From Aphelocoma coerulescens (lineage: Eukaryota > Chordata > Aves > Passeriformes > Corvidae), in NCBI RefSeq assembly GCF_041296385.1, contig NC_091017.1:15122001-15186000 (forward strand): a stretch of 64,000 bases of DNA, read 5' to 3'. The notes beneath the pieces were generated by a model. It made no database searches, was not told the DNA's origin, and saw only the letters and a program-made list of their open reading frames with translations. Of the stretch, positions 49,401-64,000 are shown in pieces; the stretch's first letter is position 1; the number at the start of each line of letters is the position of its first letter. The position numbers and the translations under genes were made by a program.

Positions 49401-51193
49401 CTTTTCTTGGACAATGGCAACATACGGCAGGATCATCAGAACATCCTTCTGCCTGCAGAGTAATTCTTGGAGAATTATTATTTCAGCTACAAGAGTTTTT
49501 CCACCACCGGTTGGCAATGAGTATATCAAGTTCTTTCTTTGCTGCAGGGATTCTAACATTAAGCAGTCGTGCTGCCACTCTGAAAAATGAAAAAGGGACT
49601 ATCAGCAATCCCAGGGGCATGTTAGTTGATACCACAATGCCCGTGTTCCATATAGAATACTTTAAGCTCAGTGTTTGAGAGCTTTTCCCCAATAAAGCAC
49701 TTAAAGTGTTCAGCGATGGTGGCTTCAAGGTATTCCATAATCCAGCTGGATACCATCCACCGAGTCCATCCATCTAAAACACCAAAACAGCCACCTGCTA
49801 AAACAGAGCAACTACTTTCCAATGTGGTTTACACAAAGCATTAGCTTAAATATTTTTACAGCAAAATGGGTGAAACAGACAATACTCCACTAGCAATTCT
49901 TTTTTTCCAACAGACCATTAGTTACACTACCATAAAGTGTTTCAATCCCTCGAAGTTGTCTGAATAAATCTTTAACCTTGCTAGGTAATCCATAAAAAGG
50001 GCCTATATCAACAGAAGAAGATTCAATAGTTTTCTTAGCCACAAAAATCTCTTCAGATAAAACAGCTTCTTTAAGCTGCTTGGTCTTAGAGACCTGCAGA
50101 GTCTGGGCTTTGGCATTTCCAGTCATAGCACTTTTCAGGTGATCTTTGAGACTCTCAGTTTTAATTAAAACACACTTTGAGTGTGAGGAAGAGCCAGTAG
50201 GTCTGTTCCTGCATTCAGCACCAGCATAAAAAGACGATGGGCCCCTGATTTTATCCGAGGAAAAATTCACACATTCATCCCCCGCTTTTGAGACTGGAGA
50301 TGTTCTAGAAGCAGAAGAAAGTTCATCCATTTTTTCAAAATATAGAAGTTGTGATAATGGCAAGTCATCTAAAATAGACTCAGTCAGTTCTTGATCACCA
50401 TCAGCTGGGTCACTGTCACGCATTTGGCAAGCACCCTCTTTGTCACTTTTAAGGACAATCACATTTTCTGAAGCAGAAAAGCTATCTTGCTCTTTCTGGT
50501 GAGCTCCTGCCTGAAGGTTCCCAAGTATGATCTCTCCAGCTGCTTTCACATTCGTATTTTTGTCCTGCAGGTATTTGTGCTCAACATCATCCACCTGAGC
50601 CAGCAATGAATCGTTTCCATAGAAGCTGTCATAGTCACCAAACATATCCTCTTCGCTATCATTACTGCACTGCAAAAACAAAAGAGGAGTTATTAGCACC
50701 CTGAAGCAACACCACAGAAGGCAGAATAACTTGCAGAGAACAAACATCAGGGGCAAGTCACCTAAGCCTGCCCCAACTTAACACAAAAGTATTTTGTCTG
50801 ATGTCGTTGGTGAGGAGAACCCAGTCTGGGTTCTGAAGGAACGCCTTGACTCAGTGAAACAGGTATCCTACAAGTAGTCAGGATACATAAGCAGAGAATT
50901 GATAGAGACGAATTTTTTTAAAGGCAAGCCAAACGGCATCATACACTCTCATACAAAGCACGGCCCTTCCCAACACACGCCACCCTCCCAGACGGAGTTC
51001 CCAGCCTCGCCACCAGGCCCAGGATCCCGACATCCCCTACCAGGGGCTCTGCCGGGGGCCCCTCGCCACCAGAGCTCGGTCTCTTGCGAGCCACCGGCGA
51101 GCTGGCGGCGATGGGCTGCACCGGGGTGCGGCTCCGCTTGCGGTCCGAGCTGGAGCGGCTCTTCCTCCTCACGGCGAGCCTGGGCTCCGCCAT
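37341..51193 (-). CDS. HELQ: HELQ, 3'-5' DNA helicase of the POLQ-like/Ski2 group (complete, 18 exons, 1053 aa)
   Basis: HELQ is a nuclear superfamily 2 ATP-dependent helicase that works with RAD51 paralogs and RPA in replication-coupled repair, interstrand cross-link repair and strand annealing. Eighteen exons join in frame to 1053 residues; human has 18 exons and 1101 residues. The N-terminal ~290 residues are poorly conserved apart from [11 protein letters not shown] and [12 protein letters not shown]. Core motifs: Walker A PTGGGKT (320-326, Lys325), DELH (423-426), SAT (457-459), GVNLPARR before exon 10, and motif [12 protein letters not shown] (663-672). Winged-helix and ratchet regions follow, and a helix-hairpin-helix-like [18 protein letters not shown] near residue 990. 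The exon 1 start was chosen as [13 protein letters not shown]; an upstream in-frame ATG at 51340 would add GC-rich sequence unlike the family. Confidence 0.97.
38897..39031 (-). CDS. HELQ: HELQ exon 17
   Basis: Residues 981-1025, helix-hairpin-helix-like [20 protein letters not shown], then [14 protein letters not shown]. Donor GTGAGT. Confidence 0.96.
39989..40102 (-). CDS. HELQ: HELQ exon 16
   Basis: Residues 943-980, [20 protein letters not shown] and [17 protein letters not shown]. Donor GTCAGT. Confidence 0.96.
40611..40784 (-). CDS. HELQ: HELQ exon 15
   Basis: Residues 885-942, [40 protein letters not shown], ending LLHFCE. Part of the ratchet-like helical domain. Donor GTACTG. Confidence 0.96.
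41070..41168 (-). CDS. HELQ: HELQ exon 14
   Basis: Residues 852-884, [20 protein letters not shown] and [13 protein letters not shown]. Donor GTAGGT. Confidence 0.95.
41533..41690 (-). CDS. HELQ: HELQ exon 13
   Basis: Residues 799-851, [40 protein letters not shown] and PDWMIYLRQ. Donor GTGAGA. Confidence 0.96.
42415..42634 (-). CDS. HELQ: HELQ exon 12
   Basis: Residues 726-798, [40 protein letters not shown]: winged-helix region. One base of Gly799 is left. Donor GTAAGG. Confidence 0.95.
43147..43251 (-). CDS. HELQ: HELQ exon 11
   Basis: Residues 691-725, [20 protein letters not shown] and [15 protein letters not shown]. Phase 0 at both ends. Donor GTATCG. Confidence 0.95.
43539..43680 (-). 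CDS. HELQ: HELQ exon 10 (motif VI)
   Basis: Residues 643-690, [39 protein letters not shown]. The two arginines of motif VI are present. Donor GTAAAT. Confidence 0.96.
44355..44594 (-). CDS. HELQ: HELQ exon 9
   Basis: Residues 563-642, [53 protein letters not shown]. The acceptor is CCAAG, a less common AAG; the next AG would put a stop in frame. Donor GTTAGT. Confidence 0.92.
45486..45631 (-). CDS. HELQ: HELQ exon 8
   Basis: Residues 515-562, [39 protein letters not shown]: the start of the second RecA-like domain. Donor GTAAGT. Confidence 0.95.
46314..46412 (-). CDS. HELQ: HELQ exon 7
   Basis: Residues 482-514, [19 protein letters not shown], then [14 protein letters not shown]. Phase 0 at both ends. 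Donor GTAAAA. Confidence 0.95.
46976..47073 (-). CDS. HELQ: HELQ exon 6 (SAT motif)
   Basis: Residues 449-481, [20 protein letters not shown] and [13 protein letters not shown]. Donor GTATGT. Confidence 0.96.
47557..47629 (-). CDS. HELQ: HELQ exon 5
   Basis: Residues 425-448, [20 protein letters not shown] and LYTS, completing the DELH box. Acceptor GCACAG, donor GTGAGT. Confidence 0.96.
48693..48893 (-). CDS. HELQ: HELQ exon 4
   Basis: Residues 358-424, [40 protein letters not shown], ending in VVVDE, the first half of the DELH box. Donor GTAGGC. Confidence 0.96.
49401..49579 (-). CDS. HELQ: HELQ exon 3 (Walker A)
   Basis: Residues 298-357, [20 protein letters not shown], then [13 protein letters not shown] and [12 protein letters not shown] (motif Ia region). 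The human loop as I recall it is PTSGGKT, so Ser is Gly here. The donor GTCTGG is weak beyond GT. Confidence 0.94.
49931..50669 (-). CDS. HELQ: HELQ exon 2
   Basis: Largest exon, residues 52-297: acidic, Ser-rich disordered region with [11 protein letters not shown] at the start and [20 protein letters not shown] at the end. An alternative acceptor 5 bp downstream would shift the frame, so TTTGCAG|TGCAG was chosen. Donor GTAGTG. Confidence 0.93.
51041..51193 (-). CDS. HELQ: HELQ exon 1
   Basis: Residues 1-51, basic and Ser-rich ([14 protein letters not shown]), a likely nuclear-localisation stretch. Donor GTAGGG, phase 0. Shorter than I recall for human, accounting for part of the length difference. 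Confidence 0.85.
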
Positions 51194-51447
51194 GGCCGGG
51201 GCTGCGCGGAGGCGGCGCAGGGCCGTCACGGCCACGGCGGGACACGGGGAGAGGCCGCCGGACCGCCCCAGGGAGGCGCGGCCGCCATGGCGGGAGCGGG
51301 AACTTCCGGCAACAACCCGCCGGGGAAAGCACGTGACCAAATCGCGGCCAATCGCCCGCCCAGAGTCGGAAGACGGCGCTACTATTGGTCAGCCGGTCTG
51401 CGGCGGCAGTGACGTCAGGCGGAAGTGGCGGTCGGGGTGTGGGTGTC
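51194..51447. promoter_or_regulatory. Bidirectional HELQ/MRPS18C promoter
   Basis: The two start codons point away from each other only 254 bp apart, so both transcripts must start here. Motifs seen: ETS-type ACTTCCGG (51302-51309) and GGCGGAAGTG (51418-51427); CACGTGAC E-box (51330-51337); CCAAT on the plus strand (51348-51352) and reversed (51384-51388); a perfect CRE TGACGTCA (51410-51417). No TATA box. This is the usual set for housekeeping divergent promoters. Binding itself is inferred. Confidence 0.85.
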
Positions 51448-51499
51448 ATGGCGGCGCAGGCCGTGGTGGCGCGGAGGCCCTGGCAGCGCCTGGTTCCCG
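51448..51499 (+). CDS. MRPS18C: MRPS18C exon 1
   Basis: Residues 1-17, [17 protein letters not shown], plus one base of Ala18. Donor GTGCGT. Confidence 0.93.
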
Positions 51500-53761
51500 G
51501 TGCGTCCCTCTCGTTTCCCCGTTCGCCTCTGTCCCCAGAGGCCGCGGGGACGTTCGCGTGTCCCGGCTGTCGTGCCGCGCCGCCGCTAACCCTGTCGCTC
51601 TCTCCCTTGCAGCGGCGCTGTGGGCGCGGCCGCGCCGCCTGCAGCATGAGGGGCAGTCTGAGCGCTCGGACCAGGTGAGGCTTCCCCGACCTGCCCAGCC
51701 CTGCTGTCCCGCTGCTCCCCCTCTGCAAGGCACCAGCGGTGGCTGGAAACGCTTTGCCGTGGTCGCTGTGTAGCTTGGTCTCCTCAAAACCCCGAATCCA
51801 TTCTGGGGAGTGCAGCGCAGAGGGAGGTCACCAGACGCTGGAAGTTAAAGCCCCACCGATCTGTATTCCAATATCTTAACTAGAGCCTGTTAAACCTGCT
51901 GTCTCAGTAACTCGGATGGGGAGCTAGCGACAGGACAAGGACCAATGGCCATAAACTAAAACCGCAGGAAGTTTCACCTCAGCACGAGGAAAAACCTCTT
52001 TACACTGAGGGTGGCAGAGCCCTGGAACAGCTGCCCGGGGAGATGGTGGAGTCTCCCTCTCTGGAGACATTCCAACCCCACCTGGACGTGTTCCTGTGTG
52101 ACCTGCTCCAGGTGACCCTGCCTTGGCAGGGGGTTGGATCTCCAGAGGTCCCTTCCAACCCTGACAATTCTGTCACTCTGTGAAAAGTGAAACGTTGCCT
52201 TTAATACCTTGTAAGAATTTGGTGCTGGGTGTATTCTGAAGCTTGAGGAAGCTTTCAGTCCTTGGGAGAAAATTGTGAATCTCTCACTTCAGAAAGTGTG
52301 TGAGCACACAGGAGCTTCCTGAGACCATTTGCTTTGAAATGATTAAAAAAAATTCTTGTGGCTTATCAGACAGAGCTACCTTTCTACCAGCTTCTGTAGA
52401 CCTTGACTTCCAAGTAGAAGGTGGCAGCACTATCTTGCTGAATGATTGAATAGAGTTGTTAGTGTCATTGTTACTAAATAAGAAAGACTGTTTACTTGTG
52501 AGAAGTCTTTTAGGTTGCAAAGTACCATGCAGTGAGTTAGTAAAGTTATTGAAACACTTCAGTGGTGCACTAAATATTTCTTTTGGTTTCAAGAAAAATA
52601 TTGATCAAAGGATTAAAAGTAATAAATGTTCTCTGTTTTCTCGTGAAGCTTACAGATTGTACTATTTCTCTAATTTTAGCCCATACAAATGGAGAACCCC
52701 TATAAAGACCCTCCAAAGAGATGTGTCTTATGTGGAATAAATGTGGACTATAAGAATGTGCAGGTGAGTTTGAAAATTGCTGTCCTTGGAAGAAGGTAGT
52801 TGGTTTAAAAAAAAAAAAGAAAATCCATTCATATGTGTAGGGGTTTAGAACTTCAGAGTAAGAATGTGTGCAGATTAAGGACCAAATAATGTGGTCATGA
52901 CAAGATGTTTAATCTACTATTTATGTGCGAGTGTGACAACGTTGTTGTTTAACAAATAGAGTGCTTGGTTACAATTCAGCTGCCACAAAGCATGACAGCT
53001 ATTCCACAGAAAATGCTGTCTGGTTCAAGCTGTACTTTTTTCTTCAGGTAGTACTGAGTTATGTAAAAACAGATGAAAAAATAAAAAATAGGGTGCAAGT
53101 AGTAACATAAAGCTAAAAAAAAAAGTTCTTAAACTGACTTTGGTTTTCTTAATTTTAAGTAGCTTCTTTCCCAGTTTGTTTCTCCGTATACTGGCTCCAT
53201 TTATGGCAGACATATCACAGGTATGTGAAGTATTAAATTAAATCATTTATGGGTTAATAATAATAATGTTTTTGTGAGTCAAAGTAAGTGTGCATCAGCA
53301 GTCTTTCTGAAAGTAACCAGTCTTAACTCTATACATTTTGTAACAGTATTCCCCTGACTTAGTAGCCTGCATCAAGGAATTAAAATATCCCTTAATTTTA
53401 TGCATTTTGTATTTAACAGTAAAAGCACACGTGCATTTTTCTAGAAAGACTTAATCAAAGCTAGAGGGAATTGTCACTAATATCCCTTTCACCCTTTAGA
53501 CTAATGACTTGCTTAGTCTTGAAAATAATTCATCCCTTTAGGCTTGTGCAACAAGAAGCAGAAGGAAATTACAAAAGCCATTAAAAGAGCTCATGTATTT
53601 GGTAAGTATGATTTTGCTTTCGAGTTTTCTAACTCAAGGCTACTTTTCTACTAAGAACACCTCCATCTTTTTTTTTTTTAACAGGATTTATGCCAGTTAT
53701 GTTTAAGAATCCACAATTTCTCACAGACCCCAAGCTATGTAATATCAAGTATCTGGAGTGA
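51448..53761 (+). CDS. MRPS18C: MRPS18C, mitochondrial small ribosomal subunit protein bS18m (complete, 6 exons, 130 aa)
   Basis: A protein of the mitochondrial ribosome small subunit, bS18 family, encoded in the nucleus. Six exons give 130 residues (human 142). Residues 1-38 are Arg-rich and weakly conserved, fitting a mitochondrial targeting peptide. The S18 core runs [20 protein letters not shown] (from residue 42), [20 protein letters not shown] and [20 protein letters not shown]. Cys53, Cys56 and Cys88 match the zinc-type cysteines of this paralog. The C-terminus ends [10 protein letters not shown]. The start is the first ATG after the shared promoter, with GTC before it and G at +4. Confidence 0.97.
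51613..51674 (+). CDS. MRPS18C: MRPS18C exon 2
   Basis: Residues 18-38, the rest of the Arg-rich presequence ending QSERSDQ. Acceptor TTGCAG, donor GTGAGG. Confidence 0.93.
51910..52180 (+). mobile_element. CR1 LINE 3' fragment in MRPS18C intron 2, sense
   Basis: Contains GGTGGCAGAGCCCTGGAACA, GACATTCCAACCCCACCTGG and CAGAGGTCCCTTCCAACCCT with tail ATTCTGTCACTCTGTGA. Close relative of the copy at 11210-11430. Confidence 0.9.
52680..52763 (+). CDS. MRPS18C: MRPS18C exon 3
   Basis: Residues 39-66, [28 protein letters not shown]; contains the CVLC pair. Donor GTGAGT. Confidence 0.96.
53163..53220 (+). CDS. MRPS18C: MRPS18C exon 4
   Basis: Residues 67-85, [19 protein letters not shown], plus one base. 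Two AG dinucleotides lie close together (AAGTAG); the second gives the correct frame. Donor GTATGT. Confidence 0.95.
53542..53601 (+). CDS. MRPS18C: MRPS18C exon 5
   Basis: Residues 86-105, [20 protein letters not shown]. Acceptor CTTTAG, donor GTAAGT. Confidence 0.95.
53685..53761 (+). CDS. MRPS18C: MRPS18C exon 6 (last)
   Basis: Residues 106-130 and the TGA stop: [25 protein letters not shown]. Acceptor TAACAG after a long T run. Confidence 0.95.
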
Positions 53762-53774
53762 TATACTGTAAAGA

Positions 53775-53787
53775 AATAAACAATAAA
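53775..53787 (+). terminator. MRPS18C: MRPS18C poly(A) signals (two AATAAA)
   Basis: Two canonical hexamers, at 53775-53780 and 53782-53787, only 14-21 bp after the stop codon. This gives a very short 3' UTR. Confidence 0.85.
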
Positions 53788-53887
53788 ACTGTTTCATGTT
53801 TATATATTTGTTTGCTAGTATAATGTGTGGTAGACTGAGGGTAGATATCAGTCTTTTAAAAAAAATTTTTTAATGAAGTCTCTAAAA

Positions 53888-53893
53888 TTTATT
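53888..53893 (-). terminator. ABRAXAS1: Probable ABRAXAS1 poly(A) signal (AATAAA)
   Basis: Canonical hexamer on the minus strand about 550 bp after the ABRAXAS1 stop. If used, its transcript ends within about 100 bp of the MRPS18C end. Confidence 0.55.
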
Positions 53894-54441
53894 GTCTGAA
53901 GGAAGTATGAAAGATTAAAGCAATAATAGAAACTGGCAGCTATATGGACCCCTTTCTCTGTTCACAGGTCTTGCTAAAGCTCAGGTGGCTGTTTTTGCCC
54001 TTGCTGGGTTGTAAGATGGGGGGAAGTAAACAAGTACTGGTTTCCCAAGGACTAATGAATGTATTTAAATTGTGGCAGTTCATGTAGACAGCTAATTCTG
54101 TTACGTGTTCATTTGATGCTCCTTGCATCAGGAGGGTAGCATTGCTTCTTCAACAGCAGCTCGTATCACTTTGAGGCAGTATGTGACATGCTTATCTGAC
54201 TGACAGCATCCTGTGGCATAGTCTTTGAACCCTGAGAGAGAGAATACAGATGGGAACTCTGGAAGGCAAAGTGAGGGAATGTCATCTTGGACTTGTCTTT
54301 ATGCTGAACAGGATTCGTGCACTGGGAAAAAAAAACCCAACCTGCAAAAATGCCTGGTTATATACAACCCTGTAGTGCTATAGATTGATACATCACTGGA
54401 ATACACTGGCAGTAGCTTTTGGTGTGAAGTCATCTGACAGA

Positions 54442-60405
<5,964 letters not shown>

Positions 60406-60664
60406 GCCCGGCAATGGCGGGATGGGCCGCGGGAGGGCGGGAGCCCCCAGCGGCCGCCGGCGGCAGCGCCCGGGCCCGGGCCCGGGCAGCCACATCCCCG
60501 GCCCACAGAGAGCGCGGCCCGGCGGCGGCGGGGCCCGGGATCGCTCCTCAGCTGCAAAATGCGGAATTTGGAAAAATGTTCTCAGGAAAGGATGTTCTCT
60601 GATGTTTGATCTTTGTCTGCTCTCAAGCCTAATCAACAAGAAGGAAGATTTAATCCGTGAAACA

Positions 60665-60910
60665 GTCACAGAATCAATTAGGTTGGAAAAGACCGCTGAG
60701 ATCATGAAGCCCAACCCGTGTCCAAACACCACCATGTCAACCAGACCGTGGCACTGAGTACCATGTCCAGTCTTTCCATAAACACCTTCATGGACAGTGA
60801 CTACAGTACCTCCCTGGGCATCTCATTCCAATGTCTAATCACCATTTTTGTGAATAAATTCTTTCTAATGTGTAACATAAACCTCCCCCGGTGCAGCTTA
60901 AGACTGTAAG
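60665..60910 (-). mobile_element. CR1 LINE 3' fragment, antisense
   Basis: Starts ACAGAATCAATTAGGTTGGA, then AAAGACCGCTGAGATCATGA and AAACCTCCCCCGGTGCAGCT. Upstream of the ABRAXAS1 promoter. Confidence 0.87.
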
Positions 60911-63364
60911 ACAGCAGCTAACAAGCAAGCTCTGAGTGATATCCAGGTGCTAGAAAGACAAATTACTTGTTGATAGAATTGCCTTGCTAAAGTTTAGGGC
61001 TGGACGTGCTTCAATGGCCTCACCAGGGGGAGGCTAACAAATCTTGGGAAGAAGGATGCCCATTGATACTGGATACAAAGAATGCAGAATTTAGGGGCAG
61101 CTCAAGGGTTTGTCCCAAGGACAAATGCAGCTATCCGGTCCTCAGCCATTGCTCCCAGTCACCTGCCAGCAGGCTCTGGGCTGAAGGGCAGGATCTGTGC
61201 TGATGGAAGCACCTCACTGAGCTGCACTGTGAGCTTTAGTTTGATACTTTCATCAAAACATCAGCATTTAAACCAAGCTGCCTGGCCCACATTGTCCCTC
61301 TGGGAGTGTGGGTGGAGCAAGCTGTGCTCCCATCTCCGGAGTGGGAGGATTGTGTCATGCCAGGCTGCAATATCAAAAGGCATGGCACTGGCTGAGCTCC
61401 TGTCCATAACAAGGCTGTGCCTTTCGAAACAGGACATGCAGCTGTGAGTATGTCTGGAGGTGCACTGCACTGTTTGAGATTGTGGGGAGAACCTGAGTTA
61501 ATAACCTAATAAAATGTGATAAGGAAGTAATAAAATGATAATGGTAATGCTAAACAATGATCTGACAGCAGTAAATTATACTACTTCTTCCTCAGATGTA
61601 GACTGAGTTTGCAGAATGCATGTTTTGTATTTTTTGAGTTGTCACATTTTACTTCTTTTTAATACTTGTAGTAATAATTTTTTTCCTTTTCTAGCAGATG
61701 TTCCTGACCTATTAGCCAGAAGAAAGCCCTAGAAAACAATTTCAGGAAGAGAGAGTTAAAAGTGACAACATTCTTTGAAATGTGATCAGAGATCTGGTCT
61801 AAAGGCTGCAGGAGTTTTACTCCTTTACTTCAGGAGAGCAAATGTGTGATTTAATCCCTTATCAGGACTATAGGTAAGCACATTCTTAGCCTTAGGCATT
61901 AATTTCCTGAGCCTTGAAATAGGATGTATGGACCTGGGGTCTTTCAAGAGGCATTGCCATGCTTTTTTTTTAGGTTGCATATAAAATTAATATTTTCAGT
62001 GTAGTTTCTTTTCCCTTAAAATTTGTTGGCAAGATGTAGAAGGAAAATGGTTAGTTCTGGCATATTTACATCTAAATAAAGTTCTTTAAGCATTACTTAA
62101 AAGGTATGTGAATGATGCCAGTATTTAGAAGGGAAAATTATTGTGATTCTTAACTGTTGTTACAGTGGAGAGAGGGACCAGGTAAGACTTTTATTTCTCA
62201 ACACACTCATAAATGATCTAGATCTCTGAATAGGGGGATGGAAAGTCTCTGGATGGTATGGAATGATGGACAAGGTTGATGGGAAAGAGCTACCATGCAT
62301 TCCTTGCAATACAGGCCATGTGGTATTAAACAAATGGGTAGCAAGAACAACACATCTGAACAGATATATTAAAACAAATGTTTCTGATATGGACCATGTT
62401 GCTCTTGTAAAGGCAATAAGAACAGATGGACATGACAAGCGTCTCTAGCTGTTTGTGGAAAAAACATTGGAAGTGGACACAAGTGCTGACATCTTTCAGG
62501 AATTGCCCTAAAGGACTCTGTGCTGTGCTTGCAGTCACTCCTAAGCCAGAGCTGGGAGAAAATTGTATGCATTTAATCAATGCAATAAGTGTTGGACATT
62601 GACAAATTAATTTATTGCATTCGGTGTCAATGATACACAAACCATATACAAGATTTATATGGCAAATATATGAGACATGTATTGACAGCCGTGCAATGCC
62701 TGCACATCTCTGGGTATTTATACATTGCTGAGGCAAACAAGTGTAATCAGAACATGTAGTGGATTCCCCTCTTTTGAGATACAAAGACTCAAGCCTGTTG
62801 TAAGCCACAGGATACAATAAATAACTTTCTGTATTTGTTGAATTTATCTAGTGTGGAAACAATAATGCTTCTGTAGTCAGAGCTAAATGTGTTACAGTCA
62901 TCCTAATGAGTGATAAAGTTATTAAATATAATTCTTCAGTGTTTTCATAATTTGTCTGTTGATGGCCAAAGATTAAGCATAACTAGCACAATCTTACTGT
63001 GTCAGATATAAACACACACCTTTAGTGGCATAGATGGGATCTGTGGAGACCTAAAGAACAGCAGACATAGCTCAGTTAGAGTGAGAATGCAGAGGAGCAC
63101 ATACTTGCACTTCAGTGCATGAAGATGGTGTGGTTTCCATAAATAAACATTGCACCTGACACTGCTTACCATGCAATAGGTGACCTCTAAGGTTATTCTG
63201 GCCTTTTGGAGGATTCTCCACAAGTAAAGCATGACCGTCAGTCTTGATAAATATCAAAACAAAACTATCAGAGATTATTTCACCCTTGAGTAGTAATCAG
63301 GTAAGGAATTTGATAAATGTGAGTTTGAAACATTGAGAAGACATAAGCAGAACTAAAAAAGGCT

Positions 63365-63389
63365 TGTTGTTGTTGCTGTTGTTGTTGTT
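63365..63389. repeat. (TTG)n short repeat
   Basis: Eight TTG-type units with one TTGC interruption. Confidence 0.85.
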
Positions 63390-64000
63390 ATAGCTGGTTA
63401 AAGTTTAATTGTAAGAGGTGTTCTTAGTAGTTTTCATTCTGAGTACATGCATCAGAATTACTGGAGTGCAGAATGCTCTGGCGAGTCCTGTTTGAAGACT
63501 TTCTTATCCTGCAAAACATAATCCTGGTATCCCTGGATGTTAAGTGACGCTGGGAGATCACCCCAGGTTTGCTGTCTGACTCTATGTCATTGACTTACAA
63601 GGTTTTTCTAAATAGATCAGTCTGTTTTGTAGCATGGCAAAACTCACAGAGAAATACCAGGGAGCCCTACAACTGGAATCAGAAGAATAACTTTAGCAAT
63701 AGTGACACCTTCATGTGCCTAATGGCAATGTTAGGATGTGTTTCTGTACACTGAATGCAAGCAGCTTTTGACAGTGTTGCTACTCCGAACAAGTAAAAAT
63801 TGTACTCTGTATATTTCCTATAAAAAGGATCATTGGTAGAAGACCTTGACTGACAGTCATGGTCATTGTCATTTGCCTCAGGTAGAAATACCTCTTTGTT
63901 AACCCTCAGGGAGTATGTTACTTCAGCATCTGAAGCACCACCTGGCTGAAGCTGATGTGTCAGTGCTGCTTTGGCACAGTACCTGCTGTGGACATGATGT

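Larger units (their letters stand above)
50960..51740. promoter_or_regulatory. CpG island spanning the HELQ and MRPS18C starts
   Basis: Dense CpG across HELQ exon 1, the gap between the two genes, and MRPS18C exons 1-2. It drops sharply on both sides, before HELQ exon 2 and after MRPS18C exon 2. Confidence 0.85.
60406..64000. other. Flanking DNA upstream of ABRAXAS1
   Basis: No exon recognised. In human the next gene is GPAT3, transcribed away from ABRAXAS1, but none of its acyltransferase exons is visible, so it probably begins beyond the window. The stretch includes a CR1 copy and a (GTT)n repeat, otherwise AT-rich unique DNA. Confidence 0.55.

Noticed and set aside
50949..51773. Frames of 229-259 codons around the HELQ/MRPS18C promoter
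   Set aside because: Same cause: GC-rich promoter DNA. The genuine HELQ and MRPS18C exons use other, spliced frames here.
62160..62480. A possible ancient CR1 coding remnant (translation vaguely like a reverse-transcriptase C-terminal segment)
   Set aside because: Only a few residues (around INDL) agree and no CR1 3' region follows, so it is too weak to annotate.
60960..64000. 5' exon of GPAT3, expected next by synteny
   Set aside because: No CpG island, start codon context or acyltransferase motif was found; the human gap is tens of kilobases, so it is probably outside the window.

Overview
This window is vertebrate nuclear DNA, most likely from a bird. It has spliced genes with GT/AG introns, CpG-rich promoters, no operons, and about ten copies of the CR1 LINE family that dominates avian genomes. 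The translated exons resemble chicken and human orthologs as I remember them; I could not run alignments. No bacterial or phage feature is present and I found no new biological system. The value of the window lies in five gene models that I could assemble completely from start codon to stop codon.

Layout from left to right: (1) 1-6080, flanking DNA downstream of COQ2, with one CR1 copy and one arm of a dispersed repeat pair. (2) 6081-13727, minus strand, COQ2 (coenzyme Q biosynthesis prenyltransferase), 7 exons, 363 aa. (3) 13728-19018, the gap between COQ2 and HPSE, holding the COQ2 CpG promoter and two different endogenous-retrovirus LTRs, both pointing toward COQ2. (4) 19019-30346, minus strand, HPSE (heparanase), 12 exons, 527 aa, with an LTR-like insertion in intron 4. 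(5) 30347-37340, intergenic, with a long CR1 and a (TA)22 microsatellite. (6) 37341-51193, minus strand, HELQ (DNA helicase), 18 exons, 1053 aa. (7) 51194-51447, a compact two-way promoter. (8) 51448-53761, plus strand, MRPS18C (mitochondrial ribosomal protein), 6 exons, 130 aa. (9) 54442-60405, minus strand, ABRAXAS1 (BRCA1-A complex scaffold), 9 exons, 405 aa, tail-to-tail with MRPS18C. (10) 60406-64000, flanking DNA with one CR1 and no recognised gene.

The order COQ2-HPSE-HELQ-MRPS18C-ABRAXAS1 is the same as on human chromosome 4q21, where GPAT3 comes next, so the block is old conserved synteny. The genes are not one pathway: two are mitochondrial (COQ2, MRPS18C), two act in DNA repair (HELQ, ABRAXAS1) and one is a lysosomal and extracellular glycosidase (HPSE). 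They share architecture rather than function: CpG-island promoters, one head-to-head pair and one tail-to-tail pair. In every gene the exon lengths and splice phases close to an uninterrupted reading frame, so all five look intact. Splice sites and UTRs are predictions from sequence only.
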